64,000 nt of DNA, taken from the NCBI GenBank assembly GCA_019636815.1, contig JAHBWT010000002.1, positions 1 through 64,000 on the forward strand. The letters run 5' to 3'. The notes beneath the pieces were generated by a model, which saw only the letters and a program-made list of their open reading frames with translations, was not told the origin of the DNA and made no database searches. Below, one piece after another: positions 25,576 through 34,097 of the stretch; positions within the stretch are counted from its first letter, which is position 1, and each line of letters starts with the position of its first letter. Made by a program: the position numbers and the translations under genes. This stretch comes from Nitrospira sp. Its GTDB lineage: Bacteria; Nitrospirota; Nitrospiria; Nitrospirales; Nitrospiraceae.

Positions 25576-28500
25576 TGGTCTCTCGCCTCCTCGACATTTC
25601 TCTGCGCCAGCGAATGCTCGTCATCATCTGCGCGGTCGTCATGGGGGCCGGAGGGGTCTACGCCTTTCGAACCATCCCGATCGACGCCTTCCCTGACGTG
25701 ACCAGTGTCTTGGTCCAGGTTGTCACGAAGGCTCCCGGCCTTTCGCCGGGTGAAGTCGAACGCTTGGTCACCTACCCGATCGAGCTTCAGCTGACGGGTG
25801 TGCCTGCCCTCACAGAAATGCGATCGCTGACGAAGGTCGGTCTCTCGCTCATTACGATCGTATTCGATGACTCGATGGACATCAACCTGGCTCGACAGCT
25901 GGTGCTCGAACGACTGCTCGAAGTCGAGGAGCAACTTCCCCGAGGAGCCGAGCCCATGCTGGTGCCGAATAGCACGGGGTTGGGCGAGGTGTTCCAGTAT
26001 TATCTGGAGGACGGGCGGGAAACGGCTGTGAGCCAGGAAGTCGAGTACCAGCGTTTGATCGAACAGCGAACGATTCAAGATTGGGTCATTCGCCCCATTC
26101 TGAAAGGCACGCCGGAAGTCATCGACGTCAATTCGATGGGTGGCTACGTCAAACAGTATCAGGTGTTGGTCGATCCCGGTCTGCTGCGGAAATACAGCCT
26201 TACGCTCCGTGATGTGTTCAACGCCGTGTCCAGAAATAATGCCAACGCCGGCGGCAATATTCTGGAAAAGCACGCCGAGAAATATATTGTGCGAGGGATC
26301 GGTCTGATCCACTCGCTTCACGATATCGAGCGCATCGTCGTCAAGGAAACCAGTGGAACTCCTGTCTACGTCTCGGACGTGGCTCACGTGGTGATCGGTC
26401 ACGCGGTGAGGCATGGAGCCACGGTGCTGAACGGCGAGCGTGAGGTCGTGAGCGGGATCGTGCTGATGTTGCGAGGGGGCAACGCGCGGGATGTCGTCGA
26501 AGGACTCAAAGCGCGAATCGACGACATTCACACGAAGAATTTGCTGCCGAATGGATTGCGGATCGTGCCGTTTTACGACCGCATTGAATTGATCACCGCG
26601 GCGCTGAATACCGTCTACAAGTCGCTGGCGGAAGGGGTGGCGCTCGTCATCTTCGTGTTGTTCTTGTTTCTTGGGAACTTGCGCAGCGCGCTGATCGTCG
26701 TCGGCACCTTGATGTTGGCCCCGCTCGCGACGTTCATCGTCATGGGGCAAATCGGATTGACGGCGAATCTCATGTCTCTGGGAGGGTTGGCCATCGCGAT
26801 CGGCATGATCGTCGATGGGTCGGTCGTGGTCGTGGAAAATGTGTACCGCCACCTGTCTCACCGTTCAGCTGCCGCAATACCCAGGCTTCAGCTCGTGACG
26901 CAGTCCGTGAAAGAAGTGGGACAGCCGGTCGTATTTGGGATTCTGATCATTATCTTGGTGTTCTTCCCTCTCTTGTCTCTTCAGGGGATGGAGGGCAAGA
27001 TGTTCAAGCCGCTGGCCTATACCATCATGATCGCATTGCTGGTCTCTCTCGTCTTATCGCTCACGCTCTCCCCAGTGCTCTGCTCATTGATGCTCAAGCA
27101 GGGAAGCGAAGAAGATCCGTGGATCATCCGACAAGCGAAACGCCTCTATGCCCCCGCCCTTCGATGGGCGCTTGGACACCGGACCGTGGTGCTGGTTCTC
27201 GCGGTCGGCGCGTTGATCGGCGCATTGGCGTTGGTGCCGTCGCTGGGAACTGAATTTATCCCGATTCTGAATGAAGGATCGCTGGCTCCGCAAACCATTC
27301 GTCTTCCGAGTGTGTCGCTGCCGGCCTCGATCGAGATCGAAAAACGCATGCAGCAGGCGATTATGGAATTTCCGGAAGTGGAGATGGTCGTCTCGAAAAT
27401 CGGACGAACGGAATTGGGGAACGACCCCCAGGAGCCGAACGAGAGCGATCCGGTCGTCCGGCTTCGGCCGCTCGACCAATGGACGACGGCGAAGACCAGG
27501 CCGGAGCTCGTCCAAAAATTCCGGGAGCGATTGATCAGTGTGGCGGGAGCGACGTTCCTCATTAGCCAACCGATTCAACAACGGGTCGACGAGTTGATTT
27601 CCGGTGTGCGGACGGAGGCCACCGTCAAGTTGTTCGGCGACGACCTGGAGATGCTGCGGAACAAGGCACAGGAGATTGCCGAGGTGTTGGAAACCGTTCG
27701 AGGTGTGCGGGATATCAAGGTGGAGCAGTTATTCGGACAGCCGTATCTCACGATCGATATCGACCGCGGCAAGATCGCCAGGCATGGGATCAATGTGTCC
27801 GATATCCGGGAGATCATTACGACCGCCATCGGCGGAGAAGTCGCCACGCGCGTGTATGAAGGGCAGCAGCGGTTCGAGCTTGTCGTGCGGTTTCCTGAGC
27901 GATATCGGGACAGCGTGGAAACGATCAGCAATATTCGGGTGAGCGATCATGCCGGCGCGCTGATTCCTCTGGCGGACTTGGGCGTCGTGCAGTTGGAAGA
28001 GGGCCCTGGTCGCATCAGCCGCGAGCAGCTTCAGCGGTATGTATCGATCGGCTTCAACACACTGGGTCGGGACATCGGCAGTTTGGTCGCGGAGGCGCAG
28101 CGGAAAATCGAGCAACGCGTGGATCTTCCCATCGGGTACAAAGTGATATGGGGTGGATCGTTCGAGAACATGGAACGAGCCATGGCTAAGCTGCAAATCA
28201 TCGTCCCGATCACGATTGCATTGATCTTCTTGTTACTCTATTCGACCTTCAATTCCCTTCGTCAGGCGGCTCTGATCATCTTGAACTTGCCGTTTGCCTT
28301 GATCGGCGGGGTGGTGGCGCTCTGGCTGACGAAGGAATACCTCAGCGTGCCGGCGTCCGTGGGGTTCATCAATCTTTTCGGCGTGGCCGTGTTGAACGGG
28401 ATCGTGCTGGTCTCCTATATGAACAAGCTGCGCGACGATGGCCATAGCCTGGATGAAGCGGTGACGTCGGGGGCGTTACTGCGATTGCGCCCTGTCCTCA

Positions 28501-28802
28501 TGACTGCATTGGTCGCGCTGTTGGGTCTTGTTCCACTGGCCTTTGCTCAAGGGATCGGGTCCGAAGTGCAGCGGCCGCTTGCGATCGTCGTCATCGGCGG
28601 CCTGGTGAGTTCGACCCTGCTGACGCTGATCATGCTACCGGTGCTCTATCGTTGGCTCGAAGGGAGCTCGCAGGGATCGATGCCTGTCGGCGATCCTCAC
28701 GGAAGAGCGATCCGTGACTCGCAGGATCCTGACAGTGGTGCTTCTCATGGCGACCGTGAGCCACGACTCTCCCGCCATCCGGGCGGCCTACCGTCGGCGT
28801 GA
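25575..28802 (+). CDS. heavy-metal efflux RND pump (CusA/CzcA family)
   Basis: This 1075-residue inner-membrane proton-driven pump has the usual 12 membrane helices and two large periplasmic loops. TM4 reads AIAIGMIVDGSVVVVENVYRH, with the Asp and Glu of the proton relay. The first Asp of the CzcA DFG motif is Ala here, as in CusA-type Cu/Ag pumps, so specificity is unclear. Other family segments are GTEFIPILNEGSL and LRPVLMTALVALLGLVPLA. The last 40 residues are polar and unlike the family, possibly extra sequence. It is the third gene of the operon; a cytochrome c follows. Confidence 0.93.
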   Translation: MVSRLLDISLRQRMLVIICAVVMGAGGVYAFRTIPIDAFPDVTSVLVQVVTKAPGLSPGEVERLVTYPIELQLTGVPALTEMRSLTKVGLSLITIVFDDSMDINLARQLVLERLLEVEEQLPRGAEPMLVPNSTGLGEVFQYYLEDGRETAVSQEVEYQRLIEQRTIQDWVIRPILKGTPEVIDVNSMGGYVKQYQVLVDPGLLRKYSLTLRDVFNAVSRNNANAGGNILEKHAEKYIVRGIGLIHSLHDIERIVVKETSGTPVYVSDVAHVVIGHAVRHGATVLNGEREVVSGIVLMLRGGNARDVVEGLKARIDDIHTKNLLPNGLRIVPFYDRIELITAALNTVYKSLAEGVALVIFVLFLFLGNLRSALIVVGTLMLAPLATFIVMGQIGLTANLMSLGGLAIAIGMIVDGSVVVVENVYRHLSHRSAAAIPRLQLVTQSVKEVGQPVVFGILIIILVFFPLLSLQGMEGKMFKPLAYTIMIALLVSLVLSLTLSPVLCSLMLKQGSEEDPWIIRQAKRLYAPALRWALGHRTVVLVLAVGALIGALALVPSLGTEFIPILNEGSLAPQTIRLPSVSLPASIEIEKRMQQAIMEFPEVEMVVSKIGRTELGNDPQEPNESDPVVRLRPLDQWTTAKTRPELVQKFRERLISVAGATFLISQPIQQRVDELISGVRTEATVKLFGDDLEMLRNKAQEIAEVLETVRGVRDIKVEQLFGQPYLTIDIDRGKIARHGINVSDIREIITTAIGGEVATRVYEGQQRFELVVRFPERYRDSVETISNIRVSDHAGALIPLADLGVVQLEEGPGRISREQLQRYVSIGFNTLGRDIGSLVAEAQRKIEQRVDLPIGYKVIWGGSFENMERAMAKLQIIVPITIALIFLLLYSTFNSLRQAALIILNLPFALIGGVVALWLTKEYLSVPASVGFINLFGVAVLNGIVLVSYMNKLRDDGHSLDEAVTSGALLRLRPVLMTALVALLGLVPLAFAQGIGSEVQRPLAIVVIGGLVSSTLLTLIMLPVLYRWLEGSSQGSMPVGDPHGRAIRDSQDPDSGASHGDREPRLSRHPGGLPSA

Positions 28803-28858
28803 TCATGGTCCAAGGTAAAGTGCGAATCACTATGCATATGCGGGGGGAGGGTCTGGAG

Positions 28859-29197
28859 ATGATGTTGAGCGTGATTCTTGTCGCTGCAGCAATGGGACTG
28901 CTCGGGATTGCCGCGCAGGCGAAGGCTGCGCCAGGACATGATGAGCAATCGACAGGGAAAAAGATTTTTTCCAGGCATTGCGCGGGTTGTCATGGGCCGG
29001 AGGGGAAAGGTGATGGGTATATGATGCTGGGGCCGGACCCGGCGAACCTTACAAGGCCCTCGACCAGGCAAAAGTCCGACGCGATACTGCTCCAAACCAT
29101 CCACGAGGGAAAACCAAACATGCCATCCTGGAAGCTTCGGTTGTCGGAAGAGGACAGCCGAGCCGTATTGGCCTACATCCGGATGCTGACAAAGTAG
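28859..29197 (+). CDS. small exported single-haem cytochrome c
   Basis: This is a 112-residue class I cytochrome c. A signal peptide (about 1-23, ending AKA) is followed by the haem motif CAGCH near residue 42. A methionine ligand is likely in KPNMPSW (about 90) and the final helix is AVLAYIRMLTK. GGGGGAGG lies 8-10 bases before ATG 28859; earlier in-frame starts down to GTG 28799 overlap the RND gene and lack this. It would carry electrons in the periplasm. Its position after the metal-efflux operon may be accidental. Confidence 0.85.
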   Translation: MMLSVILVAAAMGLLGIAAQAKAAPGHDEQSTGKKIFSRHCAGCHGPEGKGDGYMMLGPDPANLTRPSTRQKSDAILLQTIHEGKPNMPSWKLRLSEEDSRAVLAYIRMLTK

Positions 29198-29422
29198 AGA
29201 GGCCTGGCTGAAGCTCCTATACGATGCGTCTCGTGAGTTGATCCCACGACACCGTCAGTCACCACTTTCCTCGCGCCCATTCCGTCGACTCCCGACAGCC
29301 ATGACGAGAGCTGGATTACTCAACGATCCGCCTTCAAGAATACGAACTCTACTGAACGCTGTACGACGGCAACCGACGAAAGGGTGTAGATCCGCGTAGG
29401 AGAGGACGACCGACGGAGATGA

Positions 29423-29498
29423 TGGTGCCGAGGGACAGAATCGAACTGTCGACACCAGCCTTTTCAGGGCTGTGCTCTGCCAACTGAGCTACCTCGGC
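29423..29498 (-). tRNA. tRNA-Phe (GAA)
   Basis: Read on the minus strand, the 76-nt cloverleaf has a 7-bp acceptor stem GCCGAGG/CCTCGGC, U8-A9, a D arm GCTC/GAGC, an anticodon stem CAGCC/GGCTG with loop CTGAAAA (anticodon GAA) and a T arm GACAG-TTCGATT-CTGTC. The discriminator is A and the CCA end is encoded. No duplicated 3' end marking an integrated element was seen nearby. Confidence 0.97.
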
Positions 29499-29655
29499 AC
29501 CTTAGGCGTACGATCGCCCGGCGCATCTTACCAAGGTCGTGCATCTGACTTCCACATCTTTTCGCGGCAAGGCGTTTTTCAGAAGGATACAAAATCGTAG
29601 GACCTCCGATCGTGCCTGCGGTTAGCGGAGTCGACCGAAGGTATAGTCACGTATG

Positions 29656-30339
29656 TTAGTCTGGCGTGGAGCCAATATGATGCGCGTGAACCAGGAGCTT
29701 CTGTCGATTCGAGACGCCGACCTTGTCGAAAATGCTGGTGAGATGATGGCGTACCGTACTGTCGGAAATGGACAGCTGGTATGCGATGTCTTTATTCGAA
29801 AGTCCTTGGCGTACCAATCCGATCACTTCCCGCTCCCGCTCGGTCAGTGCGTCAGGCCAGACGGCAGGCCGTGTTTCAGTAGTGGGGTGTATTTTGGAGA
29901 CTTCTCGCTGGCTGGCGAATCTCGTTCCATTCCGTTCTGGAAAGGCATCGTTATGAAAAGGTGAGTACAGCGCATCAATCGCCGCAAGCACGACCTTCGG
30001 CGGTTGAACTTTCAGGATCACGCCGTCGACCCCATATTCTATAGCCTCACGCATACGTTCCTTGTCCTCGAACCCACTGAATGACAGGATTTTGATTTTC
30101 GGGGCCGCCTCTCGCATTAGTTTGATCGCGCCGATAACGTCTCGTTCGGTCTCCATATCCAAGATGACCACATCTGGACGATGCTCTGGGAGGAGCACAT
30201 CAGGCGTCATTCGCTGGTATGGGTGCACTAGAAACCGGGGAGTTTCTCTAGATTCGAAAATTTGCTGCAAGCCGAGGCTCACGACATGGTAGCTGCTGAT
30301 AATTGCGATCGTGAGCGCTGGAACCATGGTATCGGTCAT
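29656..30339 (-). CDS. LuxR/NarL-type response regulator with atypical receiver domain
   Basis: This is a 227-residue regulator. The receiver domain (about 8-125) has the phospho-acceptor-like Asp in VVILDMET and the Lys in VILKVQPP, but the usual acidic pair after strand 1 is replaced (IAIISSYHVV). This suggests weak or no phosphorylation. The C-terminal LuxR HTH (about 165-220) is intact: LTEREREVIGLVRQGLSNKDIAYQL. It is divergent from the polysaccharide locus across a 780-base gap and may control it. A 17-bp tandem duplication repeats its ribosome site and start codon. No histidine kinase gene is adjacent. Confidence 0.85.
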   Translation of the reverse strand: MTDTMVPALTIAIISSYHVVSLGLQQIFESRETPRFLVHPYQRMTPDVLLPEHRPDVVILDMETERDVIGAIKLMREAAPKIKILSFSGFEDKERMREAIEYGVDGVILKVQPPKVVLAAIDALYSPFHNDAFPERNGTRFASQREVSKIHPTTETRPAVWPDALTEREREVIGLVRQGLSNKDIAYQLSISDSTVRHHLTSIFDKVGVSNRQKLLVHAHHIGSTPD

Positions 30340-30370
30340 GATGCTTCCCTATTCATGATGCTTCCCTATT
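30337..30370 (-). repeat. 17-bp tandem duplication of ribosome site and start codon
   Basis: The 17 bases at 30337-30353 are repeated exactly at 30354-30370. Read on the minus strand, each copy holds GGGAAG and an ATG. The upstream copy opens a six-codon frame (MNREAS) whose TGA overlaps the regulator's own ATG, so a short coupled leader has been created. Confidence 0.75.
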
Positions 30371-31118
30371 ATTGGGTGATAGCTAGTCAGGGAGATTGTC
30401 GAATCGTGTTCGGTCATCATGTCTACTCAAAGAGAATTTAGTGAATGGATCGATTTGAACTACGGGGCCGGATGAAGGCACACAGGTTCAGCAGGTCCGC
30501 TAGGGTTCTTGGAAACCGCATGCCGGAGTCTAGATAGCCTGCCGAATGCTCCCAGCGTCCATCCAGGAAAACCTCCGTAGACAGCTCACGTAATTTCTTC
30601 TGCCATCTGGTTCACGAAGCTCCTTTGTCTACCCCTAGATAGGGCTAAATGCTATCAATCATTAGTAGGGGATAGAGGGTGATACCACATCGGCACATGT
30701 AACGAACACTCAGACTCAAGTTCGATTGATGAATACATGATAATTAGGATGTTTGTCCTAATTAATTGGTATTTATAGGCTATTTTGACCAATATTAAAA
30801 TGTATAAACGAACAATTTCTAGATATAGCTCCTGCATTATCAATGTATTTATCCACTTTAGTGCTATTGAAAAACATCTATTAGCATATAAGTGCCTAAA
30901 TATTAGTCAGATGGTATGAGGACTGTCGCACCTGCACGTCTACTGGCGTAGTGTGCCTACGCAAAAACTAGACATTTGTCTGTTGAATAGATCCATAAGG
31001 CCCTGTATATACGATCGCCCTGTATTGCCTGTACACAATGCCATACAGGCCAGTACTTGCAGGACGAATACGGTCCATTGATTTTGAGAAAAGAGAATGG
31101 GGCCAACGGGGCGAAGCT
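30371..31118. promoter_or_regulatory. AT-rich regulatory region ahead of the polysaccharide locus
   Basis: No gene is supported in this 748-base stretch. From about 30640 to 30960 it is strongly AT-rich. At 30741-30764 a perfect 9-bp inverted repeat TAATTAGGA/TCCTAATTA surrounds TGTTTG. At 31002, 31019 and 31028 the hexamer CCTGTA occurs three times, with its complement TACAGG at 31044; the last two form a 7-bp inverted repeat GCCTGTA/TACAGGC. These are candidate operators or promoter elements for the antiterminator gene at 31119. Confidence 0.5.
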
Positions 31119-31670
31119 ATGCCTACCATCTGTCAAGAAGAGCAGGTTGCGAGGGAGGCAGAGGAGACAGCATTGCAGACCAATCTCCGGTGGTATGCCC
31201 TTCAGACACATTCGCATCACGAAAAACAGGTGCGGGACCGGCTGCAGGCCGGTGGGATTGAGCCGTTTCTTCCGTTAAGCAGACAACGCCGCCAATGGTC
31301 CGACAGAAAGGTATGGACAACGTTACCGCTGTTTCGCGGATACTGCTTCGCCAGGTTTGCCTTAAATAATAGTCTGGCTATTCGTAGGACTCCAGGTGTC
31401 GCGCGGATCGTTGGCATCTTGAAACCAGAACCCATTCGTGACGAAGAAATCGCAGTGCTCCAGCAGGTCGACTCGGCTGATTGTACGATCGAACCATGCA
31501 ACTATTTTGTCGAAGGCACCTGGGTTGAAGTGATACAAGGCCCGTTTGTCGGCCTCCGTGGGCAATTCGTGAGACAGACGAAGCATCATGGGTTGGTGAT
31601 CCGCGCCTCCCTCATTCAGCAGGCAGCGCTCATCCACATCAGAGCCGACGAAGTCGTACCTATACAGTAA
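31119..31670 (+). CDS. NusG/RfaH-family transcription antiterminator
   Basis: This is a 183-residue specialised NusG paralogue. The NGN domain (about 22-125) includes RWYALQTHSHHEKQVRDRL and the aromatic segment LFRGYCFARF. The C-terminal KOW domain (about 135-180) includes GTWVEVIQGPFVGLRGQFV. Such proteins bind RNA polymerase and let it read through long capsule or O-antigen operons. The position at the head of a 33-kb polysaccharide locus fits this. ATG 31119 is chosen near GGGGCG; an in-frame ATG at 31038 would add 27 non-family residues and overlaps the CCTGTA sites. Confidence 0.88.
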   Translation: MPTICQEEQVAREAEETALQTNLRWYALQTHSHHEKQVRDRLQAGGIEPFLPLSRQRRQWSDRKVWTTLPLFRGYCFARFALNNSLAIRRTPGVARIVGILKPEPIRDEEIAVLQQVDSADCTIEPCNYFVEGTWVEVIQGPFVGLRGQFVRQTKHHGLVIRASLIQQAALIHIRADEVVPIQ

Positions 31671-31737
31671 GCTGACGCCTCACTTCTCCATCGATTTCCT
31701 TCACTATCGTCTGTCCACAGTATTGTGGATGGTCTGA

Positions 31738-32019
31738 ATGCCAAGGTTGCCCATTTCTGAAGATCAGATCAAGGCTGTACTCTCGGAGTTAACTACCGGA
31801 CGTACGGTCCGAGAGGTTTCTCGCGAGCATGGGGTCTCCCCAAACACTTTGTATCGGTGGCGAGCGAAGTTTACGAACGGACAGCAACCGAATGATAGTG
31901 TGCGGCTACATTCATTGGAAGCCGAAAATAGGCGTCTGAAGAAAGAATTCGCTGAGCTCACACTCGATTATGCGACACTCCGGGCAGCGTTGATCAGGGA
32001 TGTGATGGGAGACTGTTAA
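31738..32019 (+). CDS. IS3-type transposase OrfA-like HTH protein, stand-alone
   Basis: This is a 93-residue protein matching the first ORF of IS3-family elements: an HTH (VREVSREHGVSPNTLYRWRAKF, about 24-46) and a leucine-zipper-like helix (LEAENRRLKKEFAELTLDYATLRAAL). No OrfB with a DDE domain follows and no terminal inverted repeats were seen. It is either an IS remnant or a captured DNA-binding protein. Lying between the antiterminator and the export genes, it could act as a regulator of the locus. Confidence 0.7.
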   Translation: MPRLPISEDQIKAVLSELTTGRTVREVSREHGVSPNTLYRWRAKFTNGQQPNDSVRLHSLEAENRRLKKEFAELTLDYATLRAALIRDVMGDC

Positions 32020-32062
32020 GTGTTGGCAATTGGGCTCAACCTCAGACCAAGATAGAGAATTG

Positions 32063-32701
32063 ATGATCATTGTAGCCAGGAGTAGGCAGAGGATGCGTGC
32101 CTTACTCAGCTGGATGTTCGTCGCCTTTGTACTACTTGTGGCGGCGGGATGTGCCCAGCAGAGGGTGGATTATATGGTCCAGCTGACAGCCCCGTCTGAT
32201 TTTTTGCTCGGGCCGGAAGATGTGCTGAAAGTGACGGTCTGGAAGAGTCCGGATCTGTCGGGTGAGGTGACGATTCGTCCGGATGGCACGATCACCATGC
32301 CGCTTATCGGGGATGTGCCGGCGGCTGGTCTTACCGCCAATGTTTTGGCGAAGCGTATCGCGGACCTGCTTATGGAATACATGTCATCTCCAATTGTCAC
32401 GGTTCAAGTCAAGGAGGTCAATAGCTATTTCATCTACGTCATGGGAGAAGTTGTGAAGCCGGGGAAGTATCCGCTGAAGTCGTATGCCAACGTGATGCAG
32501 GGCATTTCGCTGGCGGGCGGATTCGCCCCCTTTGCGAATAAGAACAAGATCAGAGTGTTGCGCAATGTGAGCACTGGTTCCGAAGGGCATGAAGAAAAAC
32601 ACCAGATCCAAATTCCGGTGCGCTATGACGACATTTTAAAAGGCACCGCCGTACCGGGTAACTTTGTTCTATTGAGCGGCGATGTCATCGTGGTGCCGTA
32701 A
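32063..32701 (+). CDS. polysaccharide export lipoprotein (Wza/BexD family)
   Basis: This 212-residue protein has a lipoprotein signal ending LLVAAGC near residue 32. The Poly_export domain follows (LLGPEDVLKVTVWKSPDLSGEVTIRPDGTITMPLIGDV) and a SLBB domain (YVMGEVVKPGKYPL...). Wza-like proteins form the outer-membrane channel for polymer export. It is shorter than E. coli Wza (379 residues) and has one SLBB domain, as in many exopolysaccharide systems. The start is uncertain: 32063 or ATG 32093 (MRALLSWMF) both keep the signal peptide. The next gene follows at once. Confidence 0.88.
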   Translation: MIIVARSRQRMRALLSWMFVAFVLLVAAGCAQQRVDYMVQLTAPSDFLLGPEDVLKVTVWKSPDLSGEVTIRPDGTITMPLIGDVPAAGLTANVLAKRIADLLMEYMSSPIVTVQVKEVNSYFIYVMGEVVKPGKYPLKSYANVMQGISLAGGFAPFANKNKIRVLRNVSTGSEGHEEKHQIQIPVRYDDILKGTAVPGNFVLLSGDVIVVP

Positions 32702-34048
32702 TTGAATGCCAGATGGCTGGTTGCGCATATGGCATCCCTCATTCTTGGGATGGGCTTTGGATTATGTTCGGTAGGTCAGGCGCAGATGGGTGGAGGAGGG
32801 ATGGGCGGAGGAATGCCGACTATTCCTGGAACAGAATTTGGTGGGGCGACTGACCCCAGTTCGATTCGGGTAGGAGAGGGGTTGAATGTTGTTCCCTCGG
32901 TCCAAGTTTCACAGCGATACGACAGCAATGTGTTTTTTGCACCGAAGAGCCTGCTTCAGGGACTGAATCCGGAAGATTTTGTTACGACGGTCGTGCCCCA
33001 AGTCAGAGGGTTATATACTGATCATGAACACCTGGTGAAGCTGAACGTAGTGGTGGGGGCGGTCGGCAGTTATTATGTGAACAATACCGGCCTCAGTTAT
33101 GTGGGTGCGAATGTCGGCGCAGTTCTGGACATGAGCGATCTGTTGAGCCGATGGAGGCCTGGAGCGAAGTGGACGGTGTCCGATACGTTTTTTTACAGCC
33201 CTCAACCCCCAGCATTTCTTCTAGGAGGTCCATCAGGGGAACAGGCAAATCCGTTGGTGGCAGGGTTTCAGGCATATCGGACCAATACCAGCTCCAATAG
33301 CGTCAACACTCTGTTTGAGCTTCCGGTCAGCAAGACTGTGAAATTGAGCGGGAGCTACACCAATAGTTTTATTCGTTATGGGGCATCGCAAGTCCCGGGT
33401 GCCCCTACCCTGATTAGCCAAAACCTCCATGCCTATACCGCTGGTCTTTTAAAGGAGGTTTCCCTTTACGACACTGTGAGGGCAGACTTCACTGGTAGCG
33501 AATTTGACCTTGGTGGACTGGGAACATTTAGCGCAAGAGGCGCTACCCTGGGCTGGATTCACAGGTTTACCCCTACCATTAGCCTTAACGCGACCGGTGG
33601 GGCACAAGTGCTGTCGGGGGAATTGAACGGGGTGTCCTTTTCCTCGACGATTGCACCAGTCGGTAGTCTTGCCATCCATTTGAAGGATAATACGACGTTT
33701 ATTACTCTCGGATACCGCTCCGGTATTACTCCGTCGTTTCAGTCCCAAGCAGCGGCTCTGCTCAATCACACGGTGTCGATCAACATAACTCAAAATACTC
33801 CGATCCGTGATCTGGTCGGTCTGCTTGGAGCGAACTATAGTGTCGCCAACGAGTATGGGGCGAATTCAGGAACAGCCTTCTCCTGGACCACGGTGGGAGG
33901 AACGGCTGGTCTGCGGTATCGGGCCACCCAGAAACTGTTTCTCACCCTGACCTATAGCTACCAAAACGTTGATAATGCATTCGGAGAGACGCGTTTTGCG
34001 TACGACCGGCACGTCGCCCAGCTGAGTCTGGCTCAGGCCTTCTACTGA
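32702..34048 (+). CDS. outer-membrane beta-barrel protein of the polysaccharide locus
   Basis: This is a 448-residue exported protein. A TTG start directly after the wza stop gives a signal peptide ending near GQAQ, followed by a glycine/methionine-rich stretch (about 28-42). From about residue 65 alternating patterns typical of beta strands continue to the end, and the last residue is Tyr (SLAQAFY), as usual for outer-membrane barrels. It resembles the surface-locus barrel proteins found next to wza/wzc in exosortase and capsule loci. A later ATG at 32729 is an alternative start. A role in polymer secretion is inferred from position. Confidence 0.7.
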   Translation: MNARWLVAHMASLILGMGFGLCSVGQAQMGGGGMGGGMPTIPGTEFGGATDPSSIRVGEGLNVVPSVQVSQRYDSNVFFAPKSLLQGLNPEDFVTTVVPQVRGLYTDHEHLVKLNVVVGAVGSYYVNNTGLSYVGANVGAVLDMSDLLSRWRPGAKWTVSDTFFYSPQPPAFLLGGPSGEQANPLVAGFQAYRTNTSSNSVNTLFELPVSKTVKLSGSYTNSFIRYGASQVPGAPTLISQNLHAYTAGLLKEVSLYDTVRADFTGSEFDLGGLGTFSARGATLGWIHRFTPTISLNATGGAQVLSGELNGVSFSSTIAPVGSLAIHLKDNTTFITLGYRSGITPSFQSQAAALLNHTVSINITQNTPIRDLVGLLGANYSVANEYGANSGTAFSWTTVGGTAGLRYRATQKLFLTLTYSYQNVDNAFGETRFAYDRHVAQLSLAQAFY

Positions 34049-34097
34049 AGACTCGCAATATCGCTCACATGCAACTCAATTTAGTGGCAAAGAGAAA

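Noticed and set aside
25395-26861. 488-codon open frame antisense to the RND pump
   Set aside because: His/Asp/Arg-rich antisense artefact of a well-supported pump gene.
29423-29498. tRNA-Phe as attachment site of a genomic island covering the polysaccharide locus
   Set aside because: No repeated tRNA 3' end, integrase gene or other island boundary is visible in the window.
30655-30843. 62-codon minus-strand frame in the AT-rich region
   Set aside because: Ile/Leu/Tyr-rich product of AT-rich DNA; contains the palindrome and no credible start signal.
31738-32019. A complete IS3 insertion sequence
   Set aside because: Only an OrfA-like gene is present; no OrfB, terminal inverted repeats or target duplication could be seen.
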